Source: Acinetobacter sp. HY1485 (GTDB lineage: Bacteria; Pseudomonadota; Gammaproteobacteria; Pseudomonadales; Moraxellaceae). Taken from it: 64,000 bases of DNA. The notes below the pieces were generated by a model. That model was not told the origin of the DNA. It was given only the letters and a program-made list of their open reading frames with translations, and searched no databases. A program made the position numbers and the translations under genes. The number at the start of each line of letters is the position of its first letter. The stretch's first letter is position 1. Of the stretch, positions 1 through 9,831 are shown piece after piece. The DNA lies in contig NZ_JANKZG010000005.1 in assembly GCF_027568475.1 (NCBI RefSeq), forward strand, positions 124,001-188,000, read 5' to 3'.

Positions 1-1224
1 AATTTGTACCCATTTTGGGAATTCGGTAAAAAATTCAGGGCTGACCATAGGAATGATTCCTGCGGTTAAAGATAACGCAATAATAATCAAATTATTCTGA
101 TTTTGATAATCCACTTGGCTCAGTGTACGAATACCACTGGCTGCCACAGAACCAAATAAAATCAGCCCTGCACCCCCTAATACCGCAGATGGAATTGCCG
201 CAACAAAACGCCCCATAATTGGAAACATACCAAGTATCACCAAAATGATGCCACCTGCTGCCACCACATAACGACTTTTAATGCCTGTAATCGCCACAAG
301 TCCTACATTTTGTGCAAATGCACTTTGCATAAACGTGCCAAAAAATGGTGCAACTGTAGACGACAACATATCTGCACGTAAGCCATTTGCAATACGTTGC
401 GGGGTTATTTCTGTACCTACAATTTCACCAACTGCCAAAATATCGGCTGTGGTTTCTGTTAGCGTTACAATGGTTACAACCAACATCACCACAATTGCGG
501 GGAGGCTAAAAATAGGTGCTCCAAAGGCTAAAATACTTGGCAATGCCAAAATATCGCCCTGTGCGACCTTTGAGAAATCACACCACCCTAGAAAGTAAGC
601 AAGCAATGTCCCTACGATAATAGACATTAATACGGCTAAACGCTTACAGCTCTCTACTTTCAGTTTGCTTAAAAAAAGTAAAACCACAAGCGTAAAGCTG
701 GCAAGAATTAAATTATGCTGACTTGGTGCACCTGTTTGCCCACCAATAATCCAATGTAATGCAACAGGTAACAAAGACACCCCAATAATGGTAATAATAC
801 AGCCTGTTACCACAGGCGGAAAAAACCGCAGAATTTTAGAAAATAACGGTGCAATCAATAATCCAATAACTGCACTGCCAATCACAGCACCTAAAATCGT
901 CTGAAAACCAACTGTACCACCGCCCACACCTGTGCCAATGGCAATCATACTACTAACACCTGCAAAGGAAACGCCCTGCACCAATGGCAATTTTGCACCA
1001 AAAAAGCGAATTCCGAGTGTTTGTAATAATGTTGCAAGCCCACCTACAAATAAAGATGCTGTAATTAACAATCCAATTTGTGGCGTAGACAAATGAATAG
1101 CAGCCCCCACAATCAATGGCGGTGCAACAATACCCCCGTACATGGTTAAAACATGCTGTAACCCATAGGCAAAACTACGCGTTGTTCCTAAAAATTCATC
1201 TTCTGGTAATACACTGCTTTTCAT
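1..1224 (-). CDS. NCS2-family xanthine/uracil permease, 3' end cut by window edge
   Basis: Inner-membrane nucleobase:cation symporter of the NCS2/NAT family, importing a purine or pyrimidine base (xanthine or urate type more likely than uracil, but not decided). The readable part is about 408 residues. It begins MKSSVLPEDEFLGTTRSFAY and runs through repeated hydrophobic segments. The NAT signature QNVGLVAITG lies near residue 305, and an acidic TLTETTADILAVGE segment precedes it, as expected of the substrate-binding TM8-TM10 core. The ATG at 1224 starts the frame; the C-terminus and stop are outside the window. The next gene upstream on the same strand is the lipocalin, 53 bp away, so co-transcription is possible but their functions are unrelated. 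Confidence 0.85.
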   Translation of the reverse strand, partial: MKSSVLPEDEFLGTTRSFAYGLQHVLTMYGGIVAPPLIVGAAIHLSTPQIGLLITASLFVGGLATLLQTLGIRFFGAKLPLVQGVSFAGVSSMIAIGTGVGGGTVGFQTILGAVIGSAVIGLLIAPLFSKILRFFPPVVTGCIITIIGVSLLPVALHWIIGGQTGAPSQHNLILASFTLVVLLFLSKLKVESCKRLAVLMSIIVGTLLAYFLGWCDFSKVAQGDILALPSILAFGAPIFSLPAIVVMLVVTIVTLTETTADILAVGEIVGTEITPQRIANGLRADMLSSTVAPFFGTFMQSAFAQNVGLVAITGIKSRYVVAAGGIILVILGMFPIMGRFVAAIPSAVLGGAGLILFGSVAASGIRTLSQVDYQNQNNLIIIALSLTAGIIPMVSPEFFTEFPKWVQI

Positions 1225-1277
1225 ACTTCAACTCGTTTTACCTGTTGTTTTTGTATAAAAAGCAATGCTTATGCCAA

Positions 1278-1823
1278 TTAGTCTTGTGGGGTTAAATTTA
1301 AATCAGAGATGTCATAGCCAATTTGTTTGGCATAATTGCGATACTCTTGCCATGTATCTGCCGAGATATGTGGGGTGCGTGATAAAACCCACAAATATTT
1401 ACGCTTTGGATCACCTACCAATGCCACCTGATAATTGGTATCTAACTTTAAAATCCAATAATCACCACGCCCAACAGGTAACCAACGTATGGCTTGTGGT
1501 AAAAAACTCACTTTAAGTTGACTATTTTGAGGCGGATTTGTCGAAAATGCCTGCCCATGTGCAGTATCTTCTTTGCCTTCATGTGTTATACAGCGGTTAG
1601 TAACAGCAATTGTGCCATCTTTATTTAAAGCATAGTTTGCCGTTACATTTTTGGCACATTTCTTTTGAAAGTACATGGGTTTACGTGCAATTTCGTACCA
1701 TGTACCTAAATATCGATCTAACTGTACTTGCGGTACAGCACTGACTGTTGAGGTGGTTTTAGCCATGCAACCCACCAACGGTACAACAGCAAGTGCTGCA
1801 AGTAAAAGCGTGCGTTTACGCAT
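1278..1823 (-). CDS. blc: Blc-like outer-membrane lipocalin lipoprotein
   Basis: Bacterial lipocalin, a beta-barrel lipoprotein thought to bind lysophospholipids or fatty acids at the outer membrane. The 181-residue product has a lipoprotein signal peptide with lipobox LVGC (Cys19). It is followed by the lipocalin SCR1 motif, seen as YLGTWYEIARKPMYFQ near residue 38. The WVLSRTP segment and the following helix match the C-terminal part of Blc. Length fits the family (E. coli Blc is 177 residues). It lies between uvrB and the permease, all leftward. The family call is firm; the ligand is not known. Confidence 0.88.
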   Translation of the reverse strand: MRKRTLLLAALAVVPLVGCMAKTTSTVSAVPQVQLDRYLGTWYEIARKPMYFQKKCAKNVTANYALNKDGTIAVTNRCITHEGKEDTAHGQAFSTNPPQNSQLKVSFLPQAIRWLPVGRGDYWILKLDTNYQVALVGDPKRKYLWVLSRTPHISADTWQEYRNYAKQIGYDISDLNLTPQD

Positions 1824-1887
1824 CGTTTTTTTCCTATTTTATTGTATAGGTCTAACTTAACGATGCGCTCTACAAAAGACAATTACG

Positions 1888-3897
1888 TTATGTAATTAAA
1901 TACGATTTAAAACGTAATACCTCATCACGTAACTGTGCCGCCTGTTCAAATTGGAGTTCTTTTGAAGCTTTCATCATTTCTTTTTCAAGCTTAGCAATAT
2001 GTTTCACCAATAATTTAGGATTTGCCACCAAATGCTGATCATCTGCACTCAGTTTAGTCACGCTTTCCTCTACAATTGGCGTGTCTTCAATCACCTCACC
2101 TGTATCAATTTCTTTGATGGTTTTACGTACTGCACTTCTTGGTGTAATACCATGCTTTTGGTTAAATTCAATTTGCTTTTCACGGCGACGATCCGTTTCA
2201 TCAATCGCTTTACGCATTGAGTCGGTAATGGTATCGCCATACAAAATCGCTTTACCTTTTACATTACGTGCTGCACGTCCAATAGTCTGAATAAGTGAAC
2301 GCTCAGAACGTAAAAAGCCTTCTTTATCTGCATCTAAAATAGCAACCAAAGATACCTCAGGCATATCTAGACCTTCACGCAGTAAGTTAATCCCGACTAA
2401 TACGTCATAAATACCTGTACGCAAATCGTGAATGATTTTTACACGTTCAACCGTATCAATATCCGAATGCAGATAAGCCACTTTGATACCGTACTCTTTA
2501 AGATATGACGTTAAATCCTCTGCCATACGTTTGGTTAATGTAGTCACCAAAACACGTTCGTTGATGTCTTTACGTAAATTAATTTCAGACAGCACATCAT
2601 CTACTTGTGTGAGTACAGGACGTACCTCAATTTCAGGATCAATCAACCCTGTTGGACGTACCACCTGCTCTACCACTTGCTCGGCATGCTCAAGTTCATA
2701 ACGTGCAGGTGTTGCACTCACATAAAGGGTAGTTGGAATAATGCGTTCCCATTCTTCAAACTTCATTGGGCGGTTATCTAACGCACTTGGTAAACGAAAA
2801 CCATAATTAACTAAGTTTTCTTTACGCGAACGGTCACCCTTATACATTGCACCAATTTGCGGTACAGTCACATGTGACTCATCCAAAATTAACAACGCAT
2901 CATCAGGAATATAATCAAATAACGTTGGTGGTGCTGCACCAGGTTCACGCCCCGATAAATGACGCGAATAGTTTTCAATACCGTTGGTATAACCCAATTG
3001 TTGCATCATTTCCAAATCATAACGGGTGCGTTGTTCGATACGCTGTGCTTCTAACAGTTTATTCTCTGTTTTAAAATGATCAACCTGCGTTACCAGTTCT
3101 TCACGAATGGTTCCTATCGCACGCTGTAAACTGTCTTTTGGCGTTACATAGTGGCTTTTTGGATAAATCGTCACACGAGGTGCTTTGCGTAACATTTTAC
3201 CTGTGAGCGGGTCAAACCAACGAATGGAATCGACCTCATCATCAAACAATTCAATACGAATGGCTTGTTGTTCAGATTCAGCAGGGTAAATATCAATAAT
3301 TTCACCACGAATACGATAAGTACCACGCGCAAATTCTAAATCATTGCGGACATATTGCATTTCTACCAAACGGCGAATTAAATCATCACGGCTAACACGG
3401 TCGCCCTCAACCACATGTAAGAGCATTTTCATATATGACTCGGGATCACCCAAACCATAAATTGCCGATACAGACGCAATAATAATGGCATCACGGCGTT
3501 CTAATAATGAACGCGTTGCCGATAATCGCATTTGGTCAATATGGTCATTAATTGCTGAATCTTTTTCAATGAACGTATCAGACGATGGTACATAAGCTTC
3601 TGGCTGATAGTAATCGTAATAACTGACAAAATATTCAACGGCATTATTGGGAAAAAAGGATTTAAACTCGCCATAGAGCTGTGCAGCAAGGGTTTTATTA
3701 TGTGCCATAATCACAGTTGGACGTTGTAACTTGGCAATCACATTTGCCATGGTATAGGTTTTACCCGAGCCTGTTACGCCTAATAACAACTGATTTTTTA
3801 AGCCCTTTTCAACACCTGTCACAAGCTTATCAATCGCTTGTGGCTGATCTCCCGCTGGCTGATAATCGGTAACAAGGTCAAAAGGTTGTTCGCTCAC
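1888..3897 (-). CDS. uvrB: Excinuclease ABC subunit B
   Basis: UvrB, the damage-verifying helicase-like subunit of UvrABC nucleotide excision repair. The 669 residues match the usual length. Walker A GVTGSGKT is at residues 40-47. The beta-hairpin region [20 protein letters not shown] is intact, as are helicase motifs DESHV, REGLD and [10 protein letters not shown]-terminal UVR motif ([20 protein letters not shown]) is the UvrC-interacting element. The start is GTG (3895-3897), with a weak GAG-type ribosome site. No clear SOS-type operator is visible upstream. Confidence 0.97.
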   Translation of the reverse strand: MSEQPFDLVTDYQPAGDQPQAIDKLVTGVEKGLKNQLLLGVTGSGKTYTMANVIAKLQRPTVIMAHNKTLAAQLYGEFKSFFPNNAVEYFVSYYDYYQPEAYVPSSDTFIEKDSAINDHIDQMRLSATRSLLERRDAIIIASVSAIYGLGDPESYMKMLLHVVEGDRVSRDDLIRRLVEMQYVRNDLEFARGTYRIRGEIIDIYPAESEQQAIRIELFDDEVDSIRWFDPLTGKMLRKAPRVTIYPKSHYVTPKDSLQRAIGTIREELVTQVDHFKTENKLLEAQRIEQRTRYDLEMMQQLGYTNGIENYSRHLSGREPGAAPPTLFDYIPDDALLILDESHVTVPQIGAMYKGDRSRKENLVNYGFRLPSALDNRPMKFEEWERIIPTTLYVSATPARYELEHAEQVVEQVVRPTGLIDPEIEVRPVLTQVDDVLSEINLRKDINERVLVTTLTKRMAEDLTSYLKEYGIKVAYLHSDIDTVERVKIIHDLRTGIYDVLVGINLLREGLDMPEVSLVAILDADKEGFLRSERSLIQTIGRAARNVKGKAILYGDTITDSMRKAIDETDRRREKQIEFNQKHGITPRSAVRKTIKEIDTGEVIEDTPIVEESVTKLSADDQHLVANPKLLVKHIAKLEKEMMKASKELQFEQAAQLRDEVLRFKSYLIT

Positions 3898-4222
3898 TCG
3901 GCTCTCACTATTTATGATTATTTAAGTTATTTATATTGGTCTTTTTTTAAATTATTCAAGCGACGTTTACTTGCAAATAGACTCAATCTTGCTTAAAAAA
4001 GCAAAATTTTGTCTGGCTCTACTTCATTATAAATAACAGGCTTCAACCTAAAAATTAATTTTAGAATCAAAATTTGAAGCAGGGTATAAAAATATGATTA
4101 AACTTGGTAATAATAGAATTGTTTGTCTTAACAATCATTTAATATTTGAGAGAGGAAATAGCCTTATGTTTTGTTAATTCAAAAAATTAATCGGGATGGT
4201 TGATGAATTTTAATCCATAAAA
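3898..4222. other. AT-rich intergenic region, no convincing gene
   Basis: About 340 bases between the uvrB start and the 55-residue ORF. The only open frame is a 27-codon rightward ORF at 4094-4177 (MIKLGNNRIV...), with no recognisable similarity, too short to support. A loose inverted repeat (gcttcaa ... ttgaagc, about 4042-4080) is present. I see no RNA gene or operator I can name. Confidence 0.4.
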
Positions 4223-4242
4223 AACGCCTCCAAAGAGACGTT
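4223..4242 (-). terminator. Rho-independent terminator of the 55-residue ORF
   Basis: AACGcCTC-caaa-GAGaCGTT forms an 8-bp stem (one G-U pair on the leftward transcript) with a 4-base loop. Read leftward, it is followed by six T residues. It overlaps the stop codon of the small ORF. Confidence 0.75.
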
Positions 4243-4408
4243 AGCGTTTACCCATCGAACGGCGTGTACCACGAGGTGGCATCCATGTACGATCTGCATA
4301 CTGCTGTGGTTTCGGGCGTACTTGATTGTGTGCAGTATCCTCTTCACCTTGTGCTTGAGTAGAAGCAACAGGAAAAGGAAGCTTGACAGAAACTTTAGCT
4401 TTGCTCAT
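4241..4408 (-). CDS. Small basic hypothetical protein (55 aa)
   Basis: Reading frame of 55 codons, MSKAKVSVKLPFPVASTQAQ at the start and a proline/arginine-rich tail, WMPPRGTRRSMGKR. No signal peptide or membrane segment. The tail resembles a nucleic-acid-binding or ribosome-associated small protein, but this is only composition. Support for a real gene is a sensible codon pattern and a good terminator exactly at its stop. No strong Shine-Dalgarno sequence is seen before the ATG. I do not recognise a family; conservation in related genomes would decide. Confidence 0.6.
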   Translation of the reverse strand: MSKAKVSVKLPFPVASTQAQGEEDTAHNQVRPKPQQYADRTWMPPRGTRRSMGKR

Positions 4409-4552
4409 AAAAAATATCTAACTGACCACGTTTAACGTATTTTAAGCGTTTTACACAAGAATAACGAGTTTTTTCTTACATAGCATCTTACATGGTGAAT
4501 TTTTTCAGGCTAAGATAAACGCACATGTAACCCACTAAAAAGGAATCATATC

Positions 4553-5746
4553 GTGGATGTACGTCTTTCAGATCGTGTAAATGCAATCAAACCATCTCCT
4601 ACTCTTGCTGTTACCAATAAAGCTGCAGAACTTAAAGCTGCAGGCAAAAATGTAATTGGTTTAGGTGCAGGTGAACCAGATTTTGATACCCCACAACACA
4701 TTAAAGATGCTGCGATTGATGCCATTAATAAAGGCTTTACCAAATACACGGCAGTAGATGGTACACCAAGTCTTAAAAAAGCAATTATTGCAAAATTAAA
4801 ACGTGATAACAATTTAGACTACCAACCTAACCAAATTTTAGTTTCATGTGGTGGTAAGCAATCATTTTTTAACCTTGCACTTGCTTTACTTAATAAAGGC
4901 GATGAAGTGATTATTCCTGCACCGTATTGGGTAAGTTATCCAGATATGGTGATTATTGCTGAAGGTCAACCTGTCATTGTTGAATGTGGCGAAGAACAAC
5001 GCTTCAAAATTACACCAGAACAACTAGAAGCAGCTATTACAGAAAAAACTCGTTTAGTTGTACTGAATAGTCCATCAAACCCAACAGGAATGATTTACTC
5101 TAAAGCTGAGCTTGAAGCATTAGCAGAGGTGTTACGTCGTCATCCAAATGTATTTGTTGCATCAGATGATATGTACGAACCAATTCGTTGGGATGATGAG
5201 TTTTACAATATTGCAACCGTTGCACCTGATTTATATGACCGTACCATTGTGTTAAATGGCGTTTCAAAAGCATATGCAATGACAGGCTGGCGTATAGGTT
5301 ATGCAGCAGGTCCTGCAAAATTGATTGGTGCAATGAAAAAAATTCAATCACAATCAACATCTAACCCGACGTCAATCTCACAAGTTGCTGCTGAAGCTGC
5401 ACTTAATGGCTCACAAGATGTACTAAAACCAATGATTGAAGCGTTTGAACGCCGTCATGACCTTGTAGTTGCGGGCTTAAACGACATTAAAGGAATTAGC
5501 TGCTTACCTGCTGATGGTGCATTTTATGCTTATGCCAATATTCGTCCTGTCATTCGTGCCAAAGGTTTAAACTCTTGCACAGAATTTTCTGCATGGTTAC
5601 TTGAAGAAACAGGTGTTGCCGTTGTACCAGGCGATGCATTTGGTTTAGGCGGTTATATGCGTATTTCTTATGCAACAGCAGATGATGTATTAGTTGATGC
5701 ACTTGCTCGTATTAAGAAGGCAGTAGAAGCCATTCCTGGTCTTTAA
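4553..5746 (+). CDS. aspC: Class I/II aminotransferase, aspartate aminotransferase type
   Basis: PLP-dependent aminotransferase of the bacterial AspAT I-beta type (397 residues), transferring the amino group of aspartate to 2-oxoglutarate; prephenate activity is also known in this subgroup. The PLP lysine is Lys239 in SKAYAMTGWR. The NSPSNPTG motif and the C-terminal MRISYA arginine for the substrate carboxylate are present. The start is GTG at 4553, supported by AAGGA eight bases upstream. It stands alone, with its own terminator. The symbol aspC is by function; orthology to E. coli aspC is not implied. Confidence 0.88.
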   Translation: MDVRLSDRVNAIKPSPTLAVTNKAAELKAAGKNVIGLGAGEPDFDTPQHIKDAAIDAINKGFTKYTAVDGTPSLKKAIIAKLKRDNNLDYQPNQILVSCGGKQSFFNLALALLNKGDEVIIPAPYWVSYPDMVIIAEGQPVIVECGEEQRFKITPEQLEAAITEKTRLVVLNSPSNPTGMIYSKAELEALAEVLRRHPNVFVASDDMYEPIRWDDEFYNIATVAPDLYDRTIVLNGVSKAYAMTGWRIGYAAGPAKLIGAMKKIQSQSTSNPTSISQVAAEAALNGSQDVLKPMIEAFERRHDLVVAGLNDIKGISCLPADGAFYAYANIRPVIRAKGLNSCTEFSAWLLEETGVAVVPGDAFGLGGYMRISYATADDVLVDALARIKKAVEAIPGL

Positions 5747-5760
5747 TTATTATTAAACAT

Positions 5761-5790
5761 ATACACGCCAACGTTGGCGTGTATTTTTTT
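5761..5790 (+). terminator. Rho-independent terminator after the aminotransferase gene
   Basis: A perfect 24-base inverted repeat (ATACACGCCA-ACGT-TGGCGTGTAT) followed by a run of T, 15 bases after the stop codon. Confidence 0.9.
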
Positions 5791-5976
5791 GCCTAATTTC
5801 TCTTGCTTCTTCCATTTAAAATTGTTATTAATTGTTAACCCCTCTCCTTAAATTGAGTTTTGGCTTTTTTATCCCTTTAAGCCTCATCTTCAATACACAC
5901 TGCGACTTGTGAAACGACTACCCAAAGTGAAACAACAGCAATACCTCTAACAGTTCAAAAAAGTGTATGGTCTATC

Positions 5977-7287
5977 ATGGAGTATTCAGCCGCTTCAACA
6001 GAAGCACAAGCCCCAACCAATTCAAAAGTGCGCGTATTACTTGCAAGTCTAGTGGGTACAACAATCGAGTTTTTTGATTTTTATATTTATGCAACTGCTG
6101 CCGTCTTAGTTTTTCCACACTTGTTTTTCCCTGCAAGCAGTAGTGGTGCAGCAACATTGCAATCACTTGCAACGTTTGCCATTGCGTTTATTGCCCGCCC
6201 TGTAGGCGCTGCCGTTTTTGGACACTTAGGCGACCGTGTAGGACGTAAAACCACACTTGTTGCAGCATTACTTTTGATGGGCATTTCAACTGTATGTATT
6301 GGTTTATTGCCTAGTTATGCCCAAATTGGTATTTTTGCACCACTATTGCTTGCATTATGCCGTTTAGGTCAAGGCTTAGGTTTAGGTGGCGAATGGAGTG
6401 GCGCTGTATTACTTGCAACTGAAAATGCTCCCGAAGGAAAACGTGCTTGGTATGGTATGTTTCCACAACTTGGTGCGCCAATTGGCTTTATCTTTGCCTC
6501 TAGCATTTTTTTAGGCTTAGGTGCAGTCATGTCTAATGAAGACTTTTTAGCATGGGGATGGCGCATTCCTTTTATTGCAAGTTCTTTATTAGTCATTTTA
6601 GGGCTTTATATCCGTTTAAAACTACATGAAACGCCTGCATTTAAACGTGTACTCAACAAACAAAAAGAAGCCAATGTACCCCTTAAAGAAGTGGTAACAA
6701 AACATGTTAGCGCATTAGTTTTGGGCACATTAGGTGCAGTATGTACGTTTGTATTATTTTACTTGGTGACTGTATTTGCACTTAATTGGGGAACAACATC
6801 TTTAGGATATTCACGTACTGAATTTTTACAGATGCAACTGATTGCAACCGTTTGTTTTGGTATTTTCATTCCTGTTTCCGCTTTACTTGCAGAAAAGTTT
6901 GGACGCAAGATTACCTCTATTGCTATTTGCTTAATCATTATTGTATTTGGTTTATTTTTCGGACAATTTTTTGTTGCAGACAATCCAATTTCAGTTACGT
7001 TATTTTTATGTCTTGGTATGTCTGTAATGGGGTTATCTTATGGTCCTATTGGTACTATTTTATCTGAAATTTTCCCAACTTCAGTACGTTACACAGGTTC
7101 TGCACTTACATTTAACTTAGCAGGTATTATAGGGGCTTCTTTTGCTCCTTTAATCGCAACTAAACTTGCTACCAATTATGGGATTGGCGCAGTCGGTTAT
7201 TACTTAATTGTTGCTTCCTTCATTAGTTTAATTGCTTTTATTTGTATTAAAGAAACAAAAAATATAGATTCAAATCACCAAATTTAA
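5977..7287 (+). CDS. MFS transporter, metabolite:H+ symporter family
   Basis: Twelve-helix inner-membrane transporter (436 residues) of the metabolite:H+ symporter family, related to shikimate, 2-oxoglutarate, proline/betaine and citrate carriers. Visible family marks are TTIEFFDFYIYA in the first helix, the MFS signature GHLGDRVGRK near residue 85, and the RLGQGLGLGGEWSGA segment in TM4. ATG 5977 is the first start codon after an in-frame stop at 5878-5880, but it has no good Shine-Dalgarno sequence. The substrate cannot be read from sequence. It is convergent with the alcohol dehydrogenase gene, sharing a terminator. Confidence 0.88.
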   Translation: MEYSAASTEAQAPTNSKVRVLLASLVGTTIEFFDFYIYATAAVLVFPHLFFPASSSGAATLQSLATFAIAFIARPVGAAVFGHLGDRVGRKTTLVAALLLMGISTVCIGLLPSYAQIGIFAPLLLALCRLGQGLGLGGEWSGAVLLATENAPEGKRAWYGMFPQLGAPIGFIFASSIFLGLGAVMSNEDFLAWGWRIPFIASSLLVILGLYIRLKLHETPAFKRVLNKQKEANVPLKEVVTKHVSALVLGTLGAVCTFVLFYLVTVFALNWGTTSLGYSRTEFLQMQLIATVCFGIFIPVSALLAEKFGRKITSIAICLIIIVFGLFFGQFFVADNPISVTLFLCLGMSVMGLSYGPIGTILSEIFPTSVRYTGSALTFNLAGIIGASFAPLIATKLATNYGIGAVGYYLIVASFISLIAFICIKETKNIDSNHQI

Positions 7288-7289
7288 AT

Positions 7290-7322
7290 AAATATGCCTC
7301 TTTAATCAGAGGCATATTTTTT
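7290..7322. terminator. Bidirectional terminator between MFS and adhP genes
   Basis: AAATATGCCTCT-ttaatc-AGAGGCATATTT, a perfect 12-bp stem with a 6-base loop. It has T-rich tails in both directions and sits between two convergent stop codons. Confidence 0.9.
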
Positions 7323-8334
7323 ATGCATTAAAATCAATAACCATTCTGCCTTTAATTTTTCCTTGCTCCATTTCAGAAAAAATTGAGTTAATCTCTTTTA
7401 AAGAACGTTTTTTGACAGTTGGTACTACTTTACCTTCAAGCGCGAACTGAAATGCTTCTTGTAAATCTTTGCGTGTACCAACCAAAGAACCTACCACTTC
7501 AATACCATCAAGTACTAAACGCGGGATATTTAAACTCATCGCTTCAGGTGGTAAACCAACCGCAACAACACGCGCACCAGCTCTTACACAGTCAACAGCT
7601 GAGTTAAAAGCTGCTTTTGCTACAGCAGTCACAACTGCGGCATGTGCACCATTTTTAGTATGTTGCATAATAAGTTGCTGTGTATCTTGTGTTGAAGGAT
7701 TAATTACAACATCAGCGCCAAGCTCTTTGGCAAAATCAAGCTGAGCATCGTTCACATCAATCGCAATTACTTTGGCATTAAAAACATTTTTGGCATATTG
7801 CAACGCAAGGTTACCTAAACCGCCCATCCCATAAATTGCAACCCATTGTCCTGCTTGTACATTTGAGACCTTAATCGCCTTATAAGTAGTTACACCTGCA
7901 CAAGTAATACTACTTGCAGCCGCAGGGTCTAACCCCTCGGGCACTTTTACAGCATAATCTGCAACCACAATACATTCTTCTGCCATACCACCATCTACAG
8001 TGTAGCCAGCATTTTTCACTTCACGACAAAATGTTTCTCTACCTGTAATACAATATTCACAGTGTCCACATCCTTCAAAAAACCAAGCAACACTTGCTCG
8101 ATCACCCACTTTTAAAGAAGAAACACCTTCGCCTACTTGTGTAACAACTCCAATTCCTTCATGCCCAAGCGTTACACCAGTTTTATCGCCATAATGTCCG
8201 TTCTTAACATGCAAGTCTGTATGGCAAACACCACAGTATTCCATTTTAAGGAGTGCTTCACCATACTTTAATTCTCTTATATTTTTATCAACAATATCAA
8301 CAATATGCTCTTTGTTTACAACAGCCGCTTTCAT
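7321..8334 (-). CDS. adhP: Zinc-dependent alcohol dehydrogenase, AdhP type
   Basis: Medium-chain zinc alcohol dehydrogenase (337 residues), oxidising primary alcohols to aldehydes with NAD, or the reverse. Catalytic zinc ligands are visible in CGVCHTDLH and GHEGIG. The structural zinc lobe has four cysteines in [16 protein letters not shown]. The Rossmann motif is [16 protein letters not shown]. The length equals that of AdhP/AdhA-type enzymes. AGGAGAAAGAT precedes the ATG closely. The gene is monocistronic by context. Confidence 0.92.
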   Translation of the reverse strand: MKAAVVNKEHIVDIVDKNIRELKYGEALLKMEYCGVCHTDLHVKNGHYGDKTGVTLGHEGIGVVTQVGEGVSSLKVGDRASVAWFFEGCGHCEYCITGRETFCREVKNAGYTVDGGMAEECIVVADYAVKVPEGLDPAAASSITCAGVTTYKAIKVSNVQAGQWVAIYGMGGLGNLALQYAKNVFNAKVIAIDVNDAQLDFAKELGADVVINPSTQDTQQLIMQHTKNGAHAAVVTAVAKAAFNSAVDCVRAGARVVAVGLPPEAMSLNIPRLVLDGIEVVGSLVGTRKDLQEAFQFALEGKVVPTVKKRSLKEINSIFSEMEQGKIKGRMVIDFNA

Positions 8335-8402
8335 ATCTTTCTCCTTTTTTTTAATTTATATACTTATCATAAGCCATAAAATATGAAGCGACAATCCACT
8401 AT

Positions 8403-9068
8403 TTAAAATAAAGGCATACTTTTTATATGTATTTCTTTTTTGGTGAAAGGATGAACAAATTCTAATTGATTTGCATGTAATGCCATACGGTCAAGTGAGA
8501 ACTTTTGTGGGTGTGGATGATACAACTTATCCCCCATAATTGGATGACCAATATGCATAAGGTGTACACGTAATTGATGCGATCTACCTGTAATTGGTTC
8601 TAAGCTTACACGCGAGATATTCAGTTGCGCATCAAACTCTAATAAAGACAAATTTGTTTGCGCTTTTTTCCCTTCTTCAAAATCCACTTTTTGTTTGGGG
8701 CGATTTGGCCAATCTGTAATCAAGGGTACATCTATATGAGTTTGCATTGGAGATTTTCCATCTACCAGTGCAATATATTGTTTTTTGACTGTACGAGCCT
8801 GAAAAATTTTGCTCATTGCCACTTCTGCATCTCGGTGTTTGGCAAACAGTAAAATGCCTGATGTTGCCATATCTAAACGATGCGTTACTTTTGCTTGAGG
8901 ATATTGTTTTAAAATTCTTAAATAAGCACTGTCTTGGTGTTGTGGTAAACGCCCCGGAACAGACAGTAAACCTGCTGTTTTATCAACTACAATAAAATCA
9001 TCATCTTCGTATAATACATTCAATGGGCTTACAGGTGGACAGTAAACAAAACTCTCTGCCATGATCAT
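8403..9068 (-). CDS. rluA: RluA-type pseudouridine synthase
   Basis: Pseudouridine synthase of the RluA class (221 residues), probably modifying U746 of 23S rRNA and U32 of some tRNAs. The catalytic aspartate is in HRLDMATSGI, near residue 62. The N-terminal GLLSVPGRLPQHQDSAY segment is specific to RluA rather than RluC or RluD, as is the absence of an S4 domain. The conserved GRSHQLRVHL motif follows. It is the last gene of a short leftward cluster after a GNAT gene and a 64-residue ORF. Confidence 0.85.
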   Translation of the reverse strand: MIMAESFVYCPPVSPLNVLYEDDDFIVVDKTAGLLSVPGRLPQHQDSAYLRILKQYPQAKVTHRLDMATSGILLFAKHRDAEVAMSKIFQARTVKKQYIALVDGKSPMQTHIDVPLITDWPNRPKQKVDFEEGKKAQTNLSLLEFDAQLNISRVSLEPITGRSHQLRVHLMHIGHPIMGDKLYHPHPQKFSLDRMALHANQLEFVHPFTKKEIHIKSMPLF

Positions 9069-9122
9069 CGTTTCTTTACAAAAAGATGGCTAACATAGAG
9101 TTTCGTTAAAATGATGTCAAGA

Positions 9123-9317
9123 TCAAAGCTTTTTCCAACGTATGCCTTCATCTTTTTTAGCTAAGGTAAAGGTAAAATTTGCATCAGTACTGACTAAAAT
9201 TCTATCGTGATATTCTTCTAAAACTTTGAGTACATCACCACTTTCGAATGTAATTGGTGTACATTCTTTTTTTTCTAAAACAATAGTTTCTAAGAGTTCA
9301 ATAACATCATGAATCAT
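9123..9317 (-). CDS. Hypothetical protein (64 aa)
   Basis: Small acidic soluble protein starting MIHDVIELLETIVLEKKECT and ending in GIRWKKL. No signal peptide or membrane helix. GGA seven bases before the ATG supports the start. It sits between the GNAT and rluA genes on the same strand with short gaps, so it is probably co-transcribed. I do not recognise a family. Confidence 0.6.
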   Translation of the reverse strand: MIHDVIELLETIVLEKKECTPITFESGDVLKVLEEYHDRILVSTDANFTFTLAKKDEGIRWKKL

Positions 9318-9339
9318 ACTTTTTCCAAATAACTGACGC

Positions 9340-9783
9340 TTATAAAGTTAAACTTAAAAATAACATATCTGTAGACGCAACAAAGCCTAGTTTTTTGTAT
9401 AAAGCTTGTGCTTTTAGATTCGTCTTACAGGTTTCTAACGCGATATAAGCCGCTTTTGTATGTTGTGCAAATTCGATGGCATGTTGCATCAATGCTTCTG
9501 CAATACCCTGTTGACGATGCTGTTCATCTACATATAAATCATTTAAAATCCACGCATGTTTCATAGAAATAGATGAATACGTCGGATATAACTGCGTAAA
9601 TCCAAAAATTTGATTATCTTTTTTATAAATAAAAATTTTGGAATCTTGTTGGTGCAAACGATTTTGAATAAATTGTGTTGCAGCATCAAGATCAGAAGGC
9701 TGTTTGTAAAAAATACGATATGCATTAAATAATTGTGCAACTGGCTCTAAGTCCTCTGGCTGCGCCAAAACAACATAATTCAT
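9340..9783 (-). CDS. GNAT-family N-acetyltransferase
   Basis: Acetyl-CoA-dependent acetyltransferase of the GNAT fold (147 residues). The acetyl-CoA pyrophosphate loop is EQHRQQGIAEALM (the Q/RxxGxG/A region). It is preceded by the LNDLYVDE beta strand and followed by the NLKAQALYKKLGFV C-terminal motif. The acceptor is unknown. AAGGA lies nine bases before the ATG. It heads a leftward group with the 64-residue ORF and rluA. Confidence 0.85.
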   Translation of the reverse strand: MNYVVLAQPEDLEPVAQLFNAYRIFYKQPSDLDAATQFIQNRLHQQDSKIFIYKKDNQIFGFTQLYPTYSSISMKHAWILNDLYVDEQHRQQGIAEALMQHAIEFAQHTKAAYIALETCKTNLKAQALYKKLGFVASTDMLFLSLTL

Positions 9784-9801
9784 TTTATATCCTTATAAAA
9801 C

Positions 9802-9824
9802 ACGTCCGTATAGTATACGGACGT
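9802..9824 (-). terminator. Probable terminator after clpA
   Basis: An 11-bp perfect inverted repeat (ACGTCCGTATA-g-TATACGGACGT) just after the clpA stop. Read leftward, it is followed by GTTTTAT. The T run is short, so it may be partial. Its lower part is also the upstream region of the GNAT gene. Confidence 0.55.
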
Positions 9825-9831
9825 TGATCGA

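Noticed and set aside
3940-3964. TTG...CAA element upstream of uvrB as an SOS/UmuDAb-type operator
   Set aside because: The half-sites are too short and the spacing does not fit a known operator. It could occur by chance in AT-rich DNA.
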